A stretch of 64,000 nucleotides of DNA from Acephala macrosclerotiorum (taxonomy: Eukaryota; Ascomycota; Leotiomycetes; Helotiales; Mollisiaceae), in NCBI GenBank assembly GCA_014904845.1, contig MU119223.1, positions 186,001-250,000 on the forward strand, given 5' to 3'. A program made the position numbers and the translations under genes. Positions 22,084 through 33,287 of the stretch are shown here, piece after piece; the stretch's first letter is position 1; the number at the start of each line of letters is the position of its first letter. Below the pieces are notes generated by a model. That model searched no databases. It worked only from the letters and a program-made list of their open reading frames with translations, and was not told where the DNA came from.

Positions 22084-24758
22084 ATGGTTCGTCCTGACGA
22101 GAAGACCATTCCTCCTCCCCAGTATCAGAAGGTACCTGGTCCTACTGTGAGTACAGTGTCGGTCGCCTCTCCCTCGTCGTCTACTAGCCAAACTTCTCCT
22201 CAGAAGAGGACTGTATTAAACAAACTTGGTGTTTGGAATTGCATCATTGTGTTTGCAGGAAGCTTTGTCATGCTAGGCGTTCTTGGGTTTTTATGGTTTC
22301 TGGTATGTTTGACAGCCCTTTATTCCGAGTACTCTTTTGGCCTTGAACATCACATTCACATATCTTGATCGAAATGGCAGGCAATTGAGGCCACGCTTTA
22401 TATCTTCCTCGTTCATCTCTTTGCTGTTGTTTTGCGATCTAGCTGACGAGGTCACTAGTGGACTAGCAGTGAACACAACAAGTTCTGGAGATGGCTTATC
22501 ATCTCTGGCTATCTCCAGAGAACTGTTACGTTATCATCAGCAGTTCTTCGCACAGTTCTTACGTTCCAAGCAAGTTTGTGCACGTCGATGATTGCGGGAA
22601 CTCTCATGGAACTGTCCAACGGTTTCAATTTATTTCATTCCGCCTCAATTTCGATACGAAGATTCAATGGCGGTATGCCCGTGCTTCTCTTACACTCAGG
22701 TATTTTTGATCGTCGAACATGGTATCTTCTCACTATCACCATACTCTTGTCGTCAACCACCATTGCCTCCTATTTCCTGTCTACTGGCCTAGTTTCAGAT
22801 TTAGGCATAGCACCAATCATCGGGGACCCGATAGCTAGTACGATTGGTAGGTTACTCTTGAACTTCACATAATACCGATGTGGAACATACTAACGTAGGA
22901 CACTGGACACAGCCTATTCCATTGACGAGCCAAAAACAAATACAATTCAGTCCTACGAGCCGGACTTCAGTATCTACATGCCATCCACCTATCCAACATT
23001 TGGAGAGTATTCAGAACCTGCTCCCAACGTTCAAGGAGTCGATGATACTGGGCGTATCATGCGCGCTATCCTCCCCATCACTTCTGCAACCACACGCGAA
23101 AACCTCAGTAATTACACTGGCAGGGCAACACTCCTCAATAGCCATGTTGTGTAAGTTCTGTGAACACGGAGAGAATTCCCCTCTCCCTTCTCGTCTTTGA
23201 ATCTCACTTATTCTTACCCAAACCAACCAAATATTAGAGAAAGGTGTGCTAACTATAATACTCTAATGTACAGGTGTATTAAACCGGTGCTAAGAAATCT
23301 CACCCTTGTCCAGGCAGCTTCGGGGCCGACCTTTTATGGCAATCCACCTTACATTCGGGGAATGGTCTCAATAGGGGATACAATCCCTTCTGGATTGACT
23401 TTCTACAATTCTTCGGCTGTGACCGATTTCAACTTGTCTTCAGCCTCTGCCAATTTTATCAGCTTCACTTGCAGTTTGGCAAAACTCATGAACCCCACTG
23501 CCCTTGCGGAACACCCAGTGTCAATGTGCGTGGCAGGCAACTTCTTTGGGAATGAGACTGTAGATGGCGGGGGAAGCGATGGAACAACACGTGCGCCAAT
23601 CTTAGGACTTCAAGCTACCACCTTTTTTAACGACGGCCTCCTCATGGACCCATTGTCATACATTTTGGTCAACTACACAGGCAGTGCTGATGAGGATAAA
23701 GGCATGCAAATGTTCACGAATTGGACCGATATCTCATCTCCGGATTCCTCTTGGGTAACAATGCAGAACATCAATAATTATACTTCCGCTCTTGAGTCCA
23801 TCTCACTTACATATTGTTTCACGAATTTCGGCTCTCTTGATACAAATATCACAGTCAGCAGCTCGACCAACAGGACTGAACCAGTGCTTCGCAGCATTCC
23901 CTCTAGCAGCAGTCTCGACACTACTGATGTGCTGAAGCAGTTGAATGCAGCTGGTAACAACTTAACACTAGACGATCGGGGAGTTCTTGCCTTGAATTAT
24001 TCAGATTGGTCGACTACTGGGATTGATTCCGGACTGTATGGAATCCCACTCAATAATTCTGTAACCCAGATGCTGGGTGGTAACTACGGCCTCGGGATGC
24101 ACTACGGCTGGACATTTTTCACTCCGCAGCAGACTACTTGGGCTTTGTGCACATTCTGTGCTATAGGAGCAACTAGTAAAGGGGATACGAATACCACTGG
24201 CATCAGTGGCGCGTTGTCATCCATCTTTCAAACTTCTGCGGAGCAAAGTGGTAGCACAGCCAAGGCCTTGAGTGCGGTTCTCACAGTCATGAACATGGTT
24301 CAGTACGGTACACGGTACGCGCTCTCGCCCATATTAATAAATGTACTTTAATTTCAGATATTCGGAGCTAATCTTTCCGCAGGCTCCAACAAGCAGATAT
24401 CACTGGGGAAGCACACATAACCCTCGTCGAGCAGCAATTACAGCCCGTCGGCCGCACGGGTCTTGTCGTCGTGACAGCTGCTCTCATAGCGCATTCAGTC
24501 ATCGTAGCAGCTATCTCATTGATATTTTTGTCCCTCACGAGGTTCTCATTCATTGGAGAGAGTTGGCATACGATCGCCCAGCTGCAGTCGCAGGATGTGC
24601 TCCCAGTGCTGCAAGCCTCGAATTTGATGAGGGATGATGAAGTCGAGGTCTGGTTACAAGAGAGAGATGTTTGCGAGGAGAAGATGATGCTTGTTAGTCA
24701 GGAGGAAACTAACGGGGCTCGTATTATGAGGAGACCTGTGACAGCAACGATGGTATGA
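22084..24758 (+). CDS. Multi-pass membrane protein with large glycosylated ectodomain (paralogue A)
   Basis: Five exons: 22084-22302, 22459-22846, 22913-23150, 23274-24314 and 24383-24758, giving 753 residues. I set the junctions by aligning to the paralogue at 44358; all phases agree. Order: a cytosolic Pro/Ser-rich N-terminus (PPPQYQK), TM1 (VWNCIIVFAGSFVMLGVLGFLWFL), a re-entrant or TM block YLQRTVTLSS...CTSMIAGTLMEL, and a TM at WYLLTITILLSSTTIASYF. Next is a ~430-residue extracellular part with many NxS/T sites (NYTG, NWTD, NNYTS, NITVS, NRTEP), paired cysteines and YCFTNFGSLDTNITV. A last TM (LVVVTAALIAHSVIVAAISLIFL) leads to a conserved cytosolic tail (FSFIGESWHTIAQLQSQDVL). No enzyme motif is seen. 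It belongs to an uncharacterised fungal surface-protein family; a sensor or structural role is speculation. Confidence 0.8.
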
Positions 24759-24953
24759 CATAATTTCTTCCATGCAGCGCTTGGCTGCATCAATAACTGC
24801 GAGGATGGGGAGAGATAGCCTAGATATCCATTCTAGGCAAAGCAGAAAGAGTCTGATTAGCAAGACTTTGTTCGATATTCCGTATGAATCGCTATGAACG
24901 CTCAAACAATGAATTCATACCCCGTAGTTCGTTCGAGACCAGTGATACTCTAC

Positions 24954-26554
24954 TCAAAAAGCAGATTTCTCTGACTTGGTCTTCTTGGTCTTGGTCTTGG
25001 TCTCCACAGCTTCAGAAACCGGTTCTTCAACAGGAACGTCCACCCAATCCGACTTTCGCTTCTTCTCCTTCTTGCCCTTCTTCGCCTTTGGCTCGCTTGC
25101 CTCAGTAGCAACAGCAAGTGCCTTTTCCTCAACTGGCGCAGTTGCTTCGATTGCCTTGGTCTTTTTACTCTTCGTCTTCTTGGCAGGTTCTGCAACCTCG
25201 TCCTCCTCGACTATTTCCTTGGTCTCAACCTCCGCCTTCGCAGCTTTCTTGGACTTCTTCTTAGACTTGCTAGGCTCCTCGCTAACAAGAGCAGCTTCGA
25301 TGGCGGGAACAGACTCTGTCTCATCTGCTGCTGTCTCTATAATTGGCACCTGCTTCTTTGAGACACCCTTCGCTGACTTAACTTTGGGAGAGTCAAACTC
25401 GTAGCCCATAGCCTTCAACTTCTTTGCCTTCTCATTACGTCTCTTCTCCTCCTTCTCAACACGTGCATCCCATTCCTCCTCGTCTTTGCCTTGCTCAAGC
25501 TTTCTGCCTTCAAGCTTGTTCCATGGAATCTTCTTGAAGCGCTTATTGGCACCCTTGAACAGATCCTCGTGAACTTGCTCATCTGGAACGAGTTTGACCT
25601 TCAGAAGATGACCGAACATAAGATAATTGTCCATAGTCTTAGCAACGATGTCCGCAACCTCAGTCGACTCGAACTGGATCCATGCGCAGTGTTTGCTTGC
25701 ACCTGTCTTCTTGTTCCGCGAAAGACGAAGCTTGAGGATGTTACCGAATTGGGTAAAGTAAGCTCTCATCTCGTGCTCGAAGAAACCGTGGGGAATGCGA
25801 CCGACGTAGACGACTCCAGGTTTGTTAGATGCTTGGGACTCGGCAATCTTCTTCAGCTTTTTCTCGTCGGCTTTGGTGAGTTGCTTGCGCTCGGGAACAG
25901 CTGCGCCTGCTGGCAAGCCTTCCTCGTTCAGGGCATCCTCGTCATCTCCATCACTCTCAAATCCCTTCAGCAGAGCTTCTGTCTGATCGTCGAGTTCAGA
26001 ATCTTCCTCCTCTCCATCCTCAATCTCTGGGTCTGCTGTGAGCTGTGGCTTTTCATTTGACTTAACAGCTCCTGCTTTGGCTACCTTGGAACCTTTGGCC
26101 ACAGCCTTGCTCTTTGGCTTGTCTTCGATCGCGGTATCCTTGCTTGCTCTCTTCTTTGACTTCGCAGACATCTTTGTACCGTTCAGCTTCTCTGCGGCGG
26201 TTGCTGCCTCAATGTCGACCGCAGTTTCTGATTCGACAGGCTTGCCAGCGACAGGCTTTGGCGTCTTGGACTTCTTGACCTTTACTAGGGTAGCATCTTC
26301 GGTAGCTGTTGAGTATTTTATTAGTAAAGGGCCATTGATGGAAGTAAGATTTTATGCGTACCCTTGCGCTTCTTCACGGGAGCTTCAAGAGCATCAGTGC
26401 TTGCGTTCTTAATCTTCTTGGTCTTCGTCTTCTCAGCATCAACCTCCGGCACAGAGGCTGTGTAGCATTAGCAATTGGTTGAAATTATGACATGGGAAGG
26501 ACGGTATGTGTGCTACCTACCCTTGCGCTTCTTTGCTTGCGGATCCTTGGCCAT
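24954..26554 (-). CDS. Nucleolar RRM protein, Nop15/NIFK-like ribosome biogenesis factor
   Basis: Exons 26554-26521, 26457-26362 and 26305-24954 give 493 residues. A single RRM sits at about residues 205-285 (GVVYVGRIPHGFFEHEMRAY as RNP2 region; SKHCAWIQFES as RNP1). It is followed by the family's signature GHLLKVKLVPDEQVHEDLFK and the basic helix FKKIPWNKLEGRKL. This order is that of Nop15 in fungi and NIFK in animals, which bind pre-60S particles at ITS2. The flanks are low-complexity Lys/Glu/Ala repeats (KSKKTKAIE, KKGKKEKKRKSD) typical of nucleolar proteins. Exons 1 and 2 both end in the same KKRK-G codons with phase-1 introns, which suggests an old exon duplication. It converges with gene A at about 200 bp. 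Confidence 0.85.
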
Positions 26555-27569
26555 CATGAAGAATCTTCGACGGTAGTGGAATATCTTGACTTTGGTCGAC
26601 CGATAAACTTCGAGAACTATTTTTCTGGCTATATTTTTTATTCTGCTGGACCTTTAGGGCGGTGAGATTAAGTAGGCTAGCGTGGTATCCTAACTTCCCG
26701 TCCCCTCTGTTGGAACAATCATGAACAATTCCTCACACATCCTAGCAATATCATGCACGTCCTTTGAGGACACAGACCTTCTGATAGTGTTTCCTGCGCA
26801 AATGAAATTGTCCTCCAGGCATTTTGATCTCGAGGTGCCGAATTACTGTGGCCCAGAGGGAGCTAGGAAGCCTGCCCCCACATGCCACCGTTTACCAATT
26901 CAGGTACCTCCGTACCTCTGGTTTCCAATTATCTGTTCGAAGATCAAACTTGCCCTATCTTATTTTTCTACCTGCTTTATCTCTGTGTCTAGATTGCGGG
27001 GTCCATGTTACAATTGTTATCTCCCTCATGTTGTTGAGAACCTCCTAGGGTCCTCTGGCTAGGGCATCGAGGAAATTCGTGCTTTTTCGCAGCCAAATCA
27101 TGCAGCCACCGACTAGAGCGTATCCGAAACATTGCTTTGCCTTTTATTTTTCTTTTCACTTTTGTCCGACTAAACACCGGATCGAATTTTCTCGGAAGCT
27201 GTGGCTGTACTCTCTGTTTTCATAGCTTGTCGGGAAAACCCTCTCACTAGCCTATTGAAGTGTCTCCAAAAGATAAAATCCAGGCCTCATGAGGTGTTCA
27301 ATATATACCACGGGAGACTAGTAGCTATATGCACCTACACAAACACTTCAATATCCGCTACACTCAGAGATACGATGTTTCTATTGGCTGGTCCACACGA
27401 AGTCTGCATTAAGGCGGAATTTCGGAGCTCAATTCTCGGAAGGACGTTCTCGAATCACGTGCAGGAAAGTTGAGAACTATTTAAGAGCTTGATGTAGGCA
27501 TGACCAAGCATTGTAACTAGCTTCCTCATCACCTGAGCTCATTCTTCTTCATTATCTTCTTGCAATAAG
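26555..27569. other. Divergent intergenic region, nothing recognised
   Basis: It separates the start of the nucleolar RRM gene (minus) from the start of the SDR gene (plus), so both promoters should be here. I find no repeats with paired ends, no RNA gene and no credible coding frame. Confidence 0.5.
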
Positions 27570-28719
27570 ATGAGCCATCATGCGAAGAAGTTCGACGTTG
27601 AGTCGGACATTCCAGACCTGTCTGGGAAAGTCATTCTTGTGACAGGAGGTGGGTCTGATCTTCATCAAGCAAGAAAGCGTTGAGACTAAACATTTAGGTA
27701 ATACGGGAATAGGGAAAGCAACATGCCTGGCCTTGGCCAAACACAACCCTTCTGTTCTTTACATCGCAGCACGAAACTTGAAAGCATCAGAATCCACCAT
27801 TGCTGAACTCGAAAAATCTGCACCGAACACAACCGCAATATTTGTCCCATGCGATCTTGCCTCGTTAGCCTCTGTCCAGAAAGCTGCCCAGGAAGTGTTA
27901 TTGACCACGCCACGACTTGATCTTCTTTTCTGCAACGCCGGCATCTTGGGAGCACCGCCTAGCCTGACGAAAGATGGCTACGAGATACACTTCGGCGTGA
28001 ACCACCTGGGTCATGCTCTTTTGATAAAGCTGCTCATGCCAGTACTCCTCAGGACAGCCGAACTCCCATCTGATGTGAGAGTGGTGGTGACTTCATCGGA
28101 TGGGTATCGATTCCACGCATCAGACGGCGTCGTCTTTAAGGACCTTAGAACCACGCAGGAAAATTTGACTTTCATGGGGAAATTTGGAGCGTGGCTTCGA
28201 TACTTTCAATCCAAACTCGCCAACATCCTTTACACTGTCGAGCTCGCGAAGCGATATCCGACAATTAAGTTCGTTGCTGTCCACCCTGGAAGTAAGTGCT
28301 CTCCGTATGCAATTTCCCATCGCGGAATGGACAATGAATTGGTTACACTTACGTCCCGTTGCCCTTCTCCGAGCCAAAACATAGGAACCGAAGCGCCATG
28401 CTGCAGCGTCTCTTCCTCTGACCATTGATCCTGGTGTACTCTGGCTAATGCCTCCAAAGTCGTAGATACACCTCTGACTCCAAATTGGATCAAAAGGACT
28501 GCTATCATGAGACAACTGATGGCTGGCGGAGATCTGAGAACACCAGATCAAGGATCGTGGAATCAACTCTGGGCCGCTACCAGTGGTGAAGTTTTGAGTG
28601 GAGGATATTACGAACCCGTTGGACTCGTCGGTAAAAGAACCAAGAAATCGAAGGACCAGAAGCTGCAAGAGGAATTGTGGGAATGGACGGACGCTCAGCT
28701 GAAAGAATGGAATATCTGA
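27570..28719 (+). CDS. Short-chain dehydrogenase/reductase
   Basis: Exons 27570-27648, 27698-28291 and 28466-28719 give 308 residues. The first join completes the NAD(P)-binding motif TGGNTGIG near residue 26. NAG (in LLFCNAGI), the catalytic Ser region VVVTSSDGYRF, and Tyr-x3-Lys (YFQSK, near residue 195) follow in the classical order. After the exon-2 end at AVHPG I chose the acceptor at 28465, which reads HPG-N-TPLTPNWIKR; the 174-nt intron has stops in all frames. The C-terminus (GGYYEPVGLVGKRTKKSKDQKLQEELWEWTDAQL) matches the retinol-dehydrogenase-like fungal SDRs of unknown substrate. No targeting signal is seen. The second intron is long for this window, so its acceptor is the least certain point. 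Confidence 0.82.
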
Positions 28720-29042
28720 GATTAGCCTAGAAAATTGAATGTATGCCATTTTCAGCAGGAACTAATATTATTAACCTTCCTTCTATGCCGCCAACCGCTT
28801 CGATCCGATTCCCACGTGACTGTAACTCTACACAACAGCTACCTAATCGTATTTCAACATACTTCGTGGGTTAAATCTGTACCCCAGAAGAAAAAATAAG
28901 ATGTTCTGTGGAGAAGTGGGTTGAACTTCAGTGAGAGCGGGAGGTTGTACTATCAACACTAGAGTCGGCTACCTATATCTTATGCTTCGCTATTTCTTCA
29001 ACCTCGCAAAACTTCCACACAAAAACAGCACAATCCGAAAAT
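28720..29042. other. Short intergenic region, nothing recognised
   Basis: 323 bp between the SDR stop and the SMN start, in the same orientation. It must contain the SMN promoter. No repeat or RNA gene is seen. Confidence 0.5.
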
Positions 29043-29783
29043 ATGGCGCCCAAGGGTATCGTATCTCATGCGGAGATGTGGGATGATTCTGCGCTCGTTG
29101 ATTCTTGGAACGATGCTCTCGAGGAGTACAAGGCAAGATTGGAGCCTTCAGTGATGGATATCTGAACTGACATTCCTCTAGAAATATCACAGTATCAAGG
29201 CTCGTGGAGAAGACGTCGATAAAATCCTGGAAGAGGCCCAAAAGTTAAGCAGTTCAAGGTCAGTTTGGCGCTCTGAAAACCAACGCAAGGCTCACACCGT
29301 CTGAGGGGGGAAGAGATGGATTATGAAGCAGGAGACCTCGACGAGACGCTGGTCAATGATTCTCATGCCAAGCAGAAACTGCCCGAAGAAACCGGTGATC
29401 ATGACACAACCTCAGTCGGGGACCACGTTCGAGTATGCATTTTCGGGTTCAAATTTCCGGGATGACCCAGATCAGATCGCTTGGCATCTTCCGTGCGATT
29501 CATGACTAACTCCTTGTCTTCTTGCAGGTGAGAGAGAGGCTCTTGGTCCCGGAACAGGAACAAGCATCACCATCAGACAGATCGCAAGCACCGCCCCAAC
29601 ATCTTATCGGCCAAGGTGAGACAAACATCCGGTGGAGATCTTAATGAGCTTTACTAATGTGGGCCCGACAATGCAGTCCATGACGAAGGCTTGAAGAACC
29701 TTCTGATGAGCTACTACTACGCGGGCTACTATACCGGCTTGTACGAGGCGAAAGACAAGCACAATGCCAAGCATGAAGCATAA
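29043..29783 (+). CDS. Survival motor neuron (SMN) homologue
   Basis: Five exons: 29043-29132, 29182-29258, 29306-29432, 29528-29615 and 29677-29783; 162 residues. The N-terminus carries the Gemin2-binding element of the family (MWDDSALVDSWNDALEEYKKYHSI). The C-terminus is an SMN YG box: GQVHDEGLKNLLMSYYYAGYYTGLYE, the glycine-zipper helix that drives oligomerisation. As in fission yeast Smn1, there is no Tudor domain between them, only an acidic linker. It is expected to assemble Sm rings on spliceosomal snRNAs in the cytoplasm. The first intron begins GCAAGA, a GC-AG donor, because only this joins EEYK-KYHSI. The later joins each restore family sequence. Short exons hid this gene from a simple frame search. 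Confidence 0.88.
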
Positions 29784-31000
29784 GATGGAACCTCCAAGCT
29801 TGAACCGGCCATCTGATACAGTGACAGTTTGGGCCATCTAATAGTGGAGGGAGGGTAGGGATGGCATCTCCGTTCCCGTGGCGTCCGAGCGAGAGCGTTT
29901 GCACTTGACATCTGTCAACAACATGGGATAGGTTCAGTCAAAATCGGCGCTGGCGAAGAGAAACAGAATGCGTCCCCTTTTGGTCTGAGCATGCGCCGTT
30001 TCACGTTCGGATTACAGTGGATTACGCGGTTAGGCGCCCTGTCTGATGTCCTATCTAGGGCTTGGCGGCCTGCACCTTCTGGCCGGTGGACCTCTCCAAT
30101 GACCACAAAAAACTTGGCTCTGGACCCTCTGTTAAGCATCAATCAATCAAGGTTATCTCGATATCTGGGTCGATGCAGGCCGTTCTTCAGACAGCCACTG
30201 CAGGCCGGACTAATTTTTTTTTTCTTTCTTTTGTTACTTTTCATCGCAATATTTTTCCGCTGAGTGCGCGACCATTGGCACCACAAAAAAAATAGGTCTT
30301 GCGTACCAAACCTTCACGATCCCATGAATAGGATGGCAGGCAAGAATCTGATCTTCGGCACACGTTCTAACCTTATTCCATCTAATCTGATAGTTTTGTC
30401 CCTGTCCCGAGACAGGGTGCTGTCAAAACCCCATGTCGGAGTTTGCCTCCATCTGGTTGTGAGACGACTCTGGGACGAACTTTAAAACGCTGCACGTCCG
30501 AGACCTTTCGCCTCTTCAACGCTCCCACCACAACGTCGCCCGTGCCAGTCGCTGGGCCTCCTAGTCCCAAGGATCAGATATGATAAACCATCCAAGCTTA
30601 ATGCCGTTTGGGCTGCCTCCAGGACCGGACGAGGAGGTCTCCGGCCACAGCTTGTACTGTTTCGCGCCAAGGATCTCCTGCGGTGGGTCGAAGAAGATTG
30701 CCAGCCGTTGTTGCGGCCAATTTCATGCTTGATTTAATACCTTTGAATCCCCAGGACCGCATTCTTTCCCTCTGTTCTTATCCATTCGTCTTTGCCGTGA
30801 ACACACTCATTCACTCCCTTAGTTCATTTCATTTAGCTTCCATCATCACGAGCAGGGCCTCGCCATTTGGCTTAGATATCAGTCTTCACTCGCGATCTCT
30901 ACAGCTCAAATCAACTTTGATAGTTAGCCTTTCCGCAGTGCGGCTTTCGTCTTTTCGCAACTCCTTACGAAATCCTATTCGACTATTATAATATATCACC
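29784..31000. other. Intergenic region, nothing recognised
   Basis: A 1.2-kb gap upstream of the cupredoxin gene. It has a T-rich tract at about 30210-30240 and a pyrimidine-rich stretch at 30760-30850 before the cupredoxin start, which is common in fungal promoters. Frames on both strands look fortuitous. Confidence 0.5.
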
Positions 31001-32076
31001 ATGAGATTCTCAGCAGTCGCAGCATTGTGTGCAGCGCCATTGGCGCTAGCTTCCAGTCTCCAAGCAGACTTGGTTGCTCGAGGAGCATTGAATGCAGAGA
31101 AAAGGAACACCGTCATTGTTCAAGAGTCCGGTGCCGGCGACTCATCGACAACAGAGGTCATTATCGTTTGGGTCAACCAAGGGGGCGGAGCACCAACTTC
31201 AACTCTCAAATCTGCGCTGTCAACCATCGGGAGTTCGACCCTATCAGCAGCCACTCAAACAGTGAGTTCAAGTAGCACCAAAGCACACGCGGGTCGAGAT
31301 GCTAACACTTCATTAGGTCACTGTCGGTGGAACTGCTGGTCTCATATACACTCCAGATACCATCTCAGCAAACGTTGGCGATATGGTTGTGTTTGAATTC
31401 CAGTCTCAGAATCACACCGTAACGCAATCTGCATTTGCAGAACCTTGTGTGAAGCTTACGGGAGGCATGGACTCTGGCTTCATGCCCAACATCAACAACA
31501 GTTTGGGTACAAACCCACCCAAGGTGGCGATGCAGGTCACTGTTGCTACCCCTCTCTGTTAGTATATCTGCCCGAGTTGTTCCAATCTCAACTAATCCTT
31601 GGTAGGGTTCTACTGCAGACAAACTGGCCATTGCGGAAAGGGAATGACCTTTTCCATTAACCCCAACCCCGCTGACGGATCCGCTGGCAATAAGACCGCG
31701 GCCGCGTTCGAACAGTTGGCTATTGCGCAGAATGGTACTGGTGCAACCGCCGTCATTGCTGGTGGTGCTGGTGCTTCTTCTTCTGCCGCCCCAGTTTCCT
31801 TAGCTTCTGCTACAGCTACCGCAGCTGGTGCCATCTCGACTGCCGGTTCTGGATTGACTGCTGGTTCTGGAACCCTCAACAGCGCCGGTGCTTGCGCTTG
31901 CTCTTGCCTCTGCGGAACTGCTGCTTTCCCTAACGCTGCTATTCAAGGTGTCGGTGCTTTCGGTGGCATGTCAGGTTAGTTCGTCACTCTGCGATTTTCA
32001 TCCATAACTTCTTCCTAACAGAGTCTCAGGAGCTATGCCAATGTCCGCTCTTGAAGTTTCCGTTTCAACACCATAG
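31001..32076 (+). CDS. Secreted cupredoxin-domain protein (extracellular Ser/Ala-rich)
   Basis: Exons 31001-31261, 31317-31557, 31606-31974 and 32030-32076 give 305 residues. A signal peptide is clear (MRFSAVAALCAAPLALASSLQA). The cupredoxin fold follows: VTVGGTAGLIYTPDTISANVGDMVVFEFQ, then His in NHTVTQ, and the C-terminal copper loop FYCRQTGHCGKGM with Cys, His and Met. So the type 1 copper ligands appear complete. After it comes a 100-residue Ala/Ser/Gly/Thr tail ending in a small Cys cluster (ACACSCLCG). The last intron is my choice: splicing at 31974/32030 adds AMPMSALEVSVSTP, whereas retention stops three bases later (31979, 291 residues). Proteins of this type are cell-wall or secreted copper proteins in fungi; redox partner and role are unknown. 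Confidence 0.85.
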
Positions 32077-33287
32077 ATCAGTAACAATGGTGGTTCATTC
32101 ACGGGGAGAGATTAGAAGCGGGAGCCAGTTGTCGCCGTTGAAAGGCTTGACACGGAGTTTCTACTGGTATATATGACAGGCTCGTATGCGAGGATTGCAT
32201 CTTTAATAGTCCGATGAATGGATACCTTTATTGCATTCCGTTCCGGCATTGAGAAATAGTTTCCTTTCTTTTACTCTGGTTCGAAATTATAGACAGATCA
32301 AATTACCTATTCAATGTTTACTCTTACTCGAGATCCTAACAACTTGCTTTGAGTGAAATTTGCGACTTCTGATTCTGAAGTTTCTGAGATTAGATTGGTT
32401 GATTAAGAGTCTTAGATAATCTTATCGATTTTCCCGTTATGCTGCACGGGTAGTGACCGGATATGCTGATCAAACCGCTTAGGTTCATGCTGTATGATTA
32501 GACATGATTAGATGCTGCTGTCTGGGGAAGAAATCCACAAAAGCACAGCCACAATTTCTCTGCCCTCGGCATGCAGAGATCATGCCACTTCTACGTCATA
32601 TCTGGGCCCATCCTAACTTTCTTTTGCTTCATCTCCACGCGGTTTGAGGTCCATCTTCACTGAATTGGCTTTCTTCACGGGCTTTGTGTGATGTTCGGCT
32701 AGGTTGGGGTTTGACCTTTATAGTTGTTTGATTCTCCGGTTTTGTCAAACTTTCTCCTGATGCTTCGCTGGTCCCATTGCTCTCCGAGAATTTTTCGGAG
32801 TGTTGGGTTAGAGCAAGTTCATGTCATGATTCTTTGAGAGCTCACTTAAAAAGGAGGGTAAACGAAATGTCCAACGAAGCGCAAAACTTCGAAGAATTGC
32901 CTATTTCCTTCAAGTACATTAGGCGTAATGGATTTCATTCTGGCGACAGGAGTATTTTGGAACATTTTCTTCTCGCTGCCGTCAACGAGTCAACATACCC
33001 ATCTCCTCTGTTTGGCGTGCCTTCAATGGATTTTGGTTTATGATAGCCTAATTATTCATAATTTACGTTCAGCATCATTTTCCACGAGGATGAAACACAT
33101 CCAAGCCAGAATCTCAGCGCCCAAAACCAAGCATTTTCCCTGCTGTGTTGTTGTGAAAGCACTCAAGATCAAGGCTGCAGCCTCCTCAGCCTTGCACCCG
33201 CAAACTCAGCCTCGCGACGCGACCGCGTTTCGCAACTCTCTTCAGCAGACGACCCTTTCCTGAGCAACTCTCACCACAACACCATGA
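32077..33287. other. Intergenic region, nothing recognised
   Basis: A 1.2-kb gap between the cupredoxin 3' end and the resolvase gene. The first half is AT-rich and the second half has short frames (32777-33263) without domain content. No paired repeats or RNA genes are seen. Confidence 0.5.

Noticed and set aside
28120..28749. 209-codon minus-strand frame
   Set aside because: It is antisense to the SDR gene and has no recognisable features.
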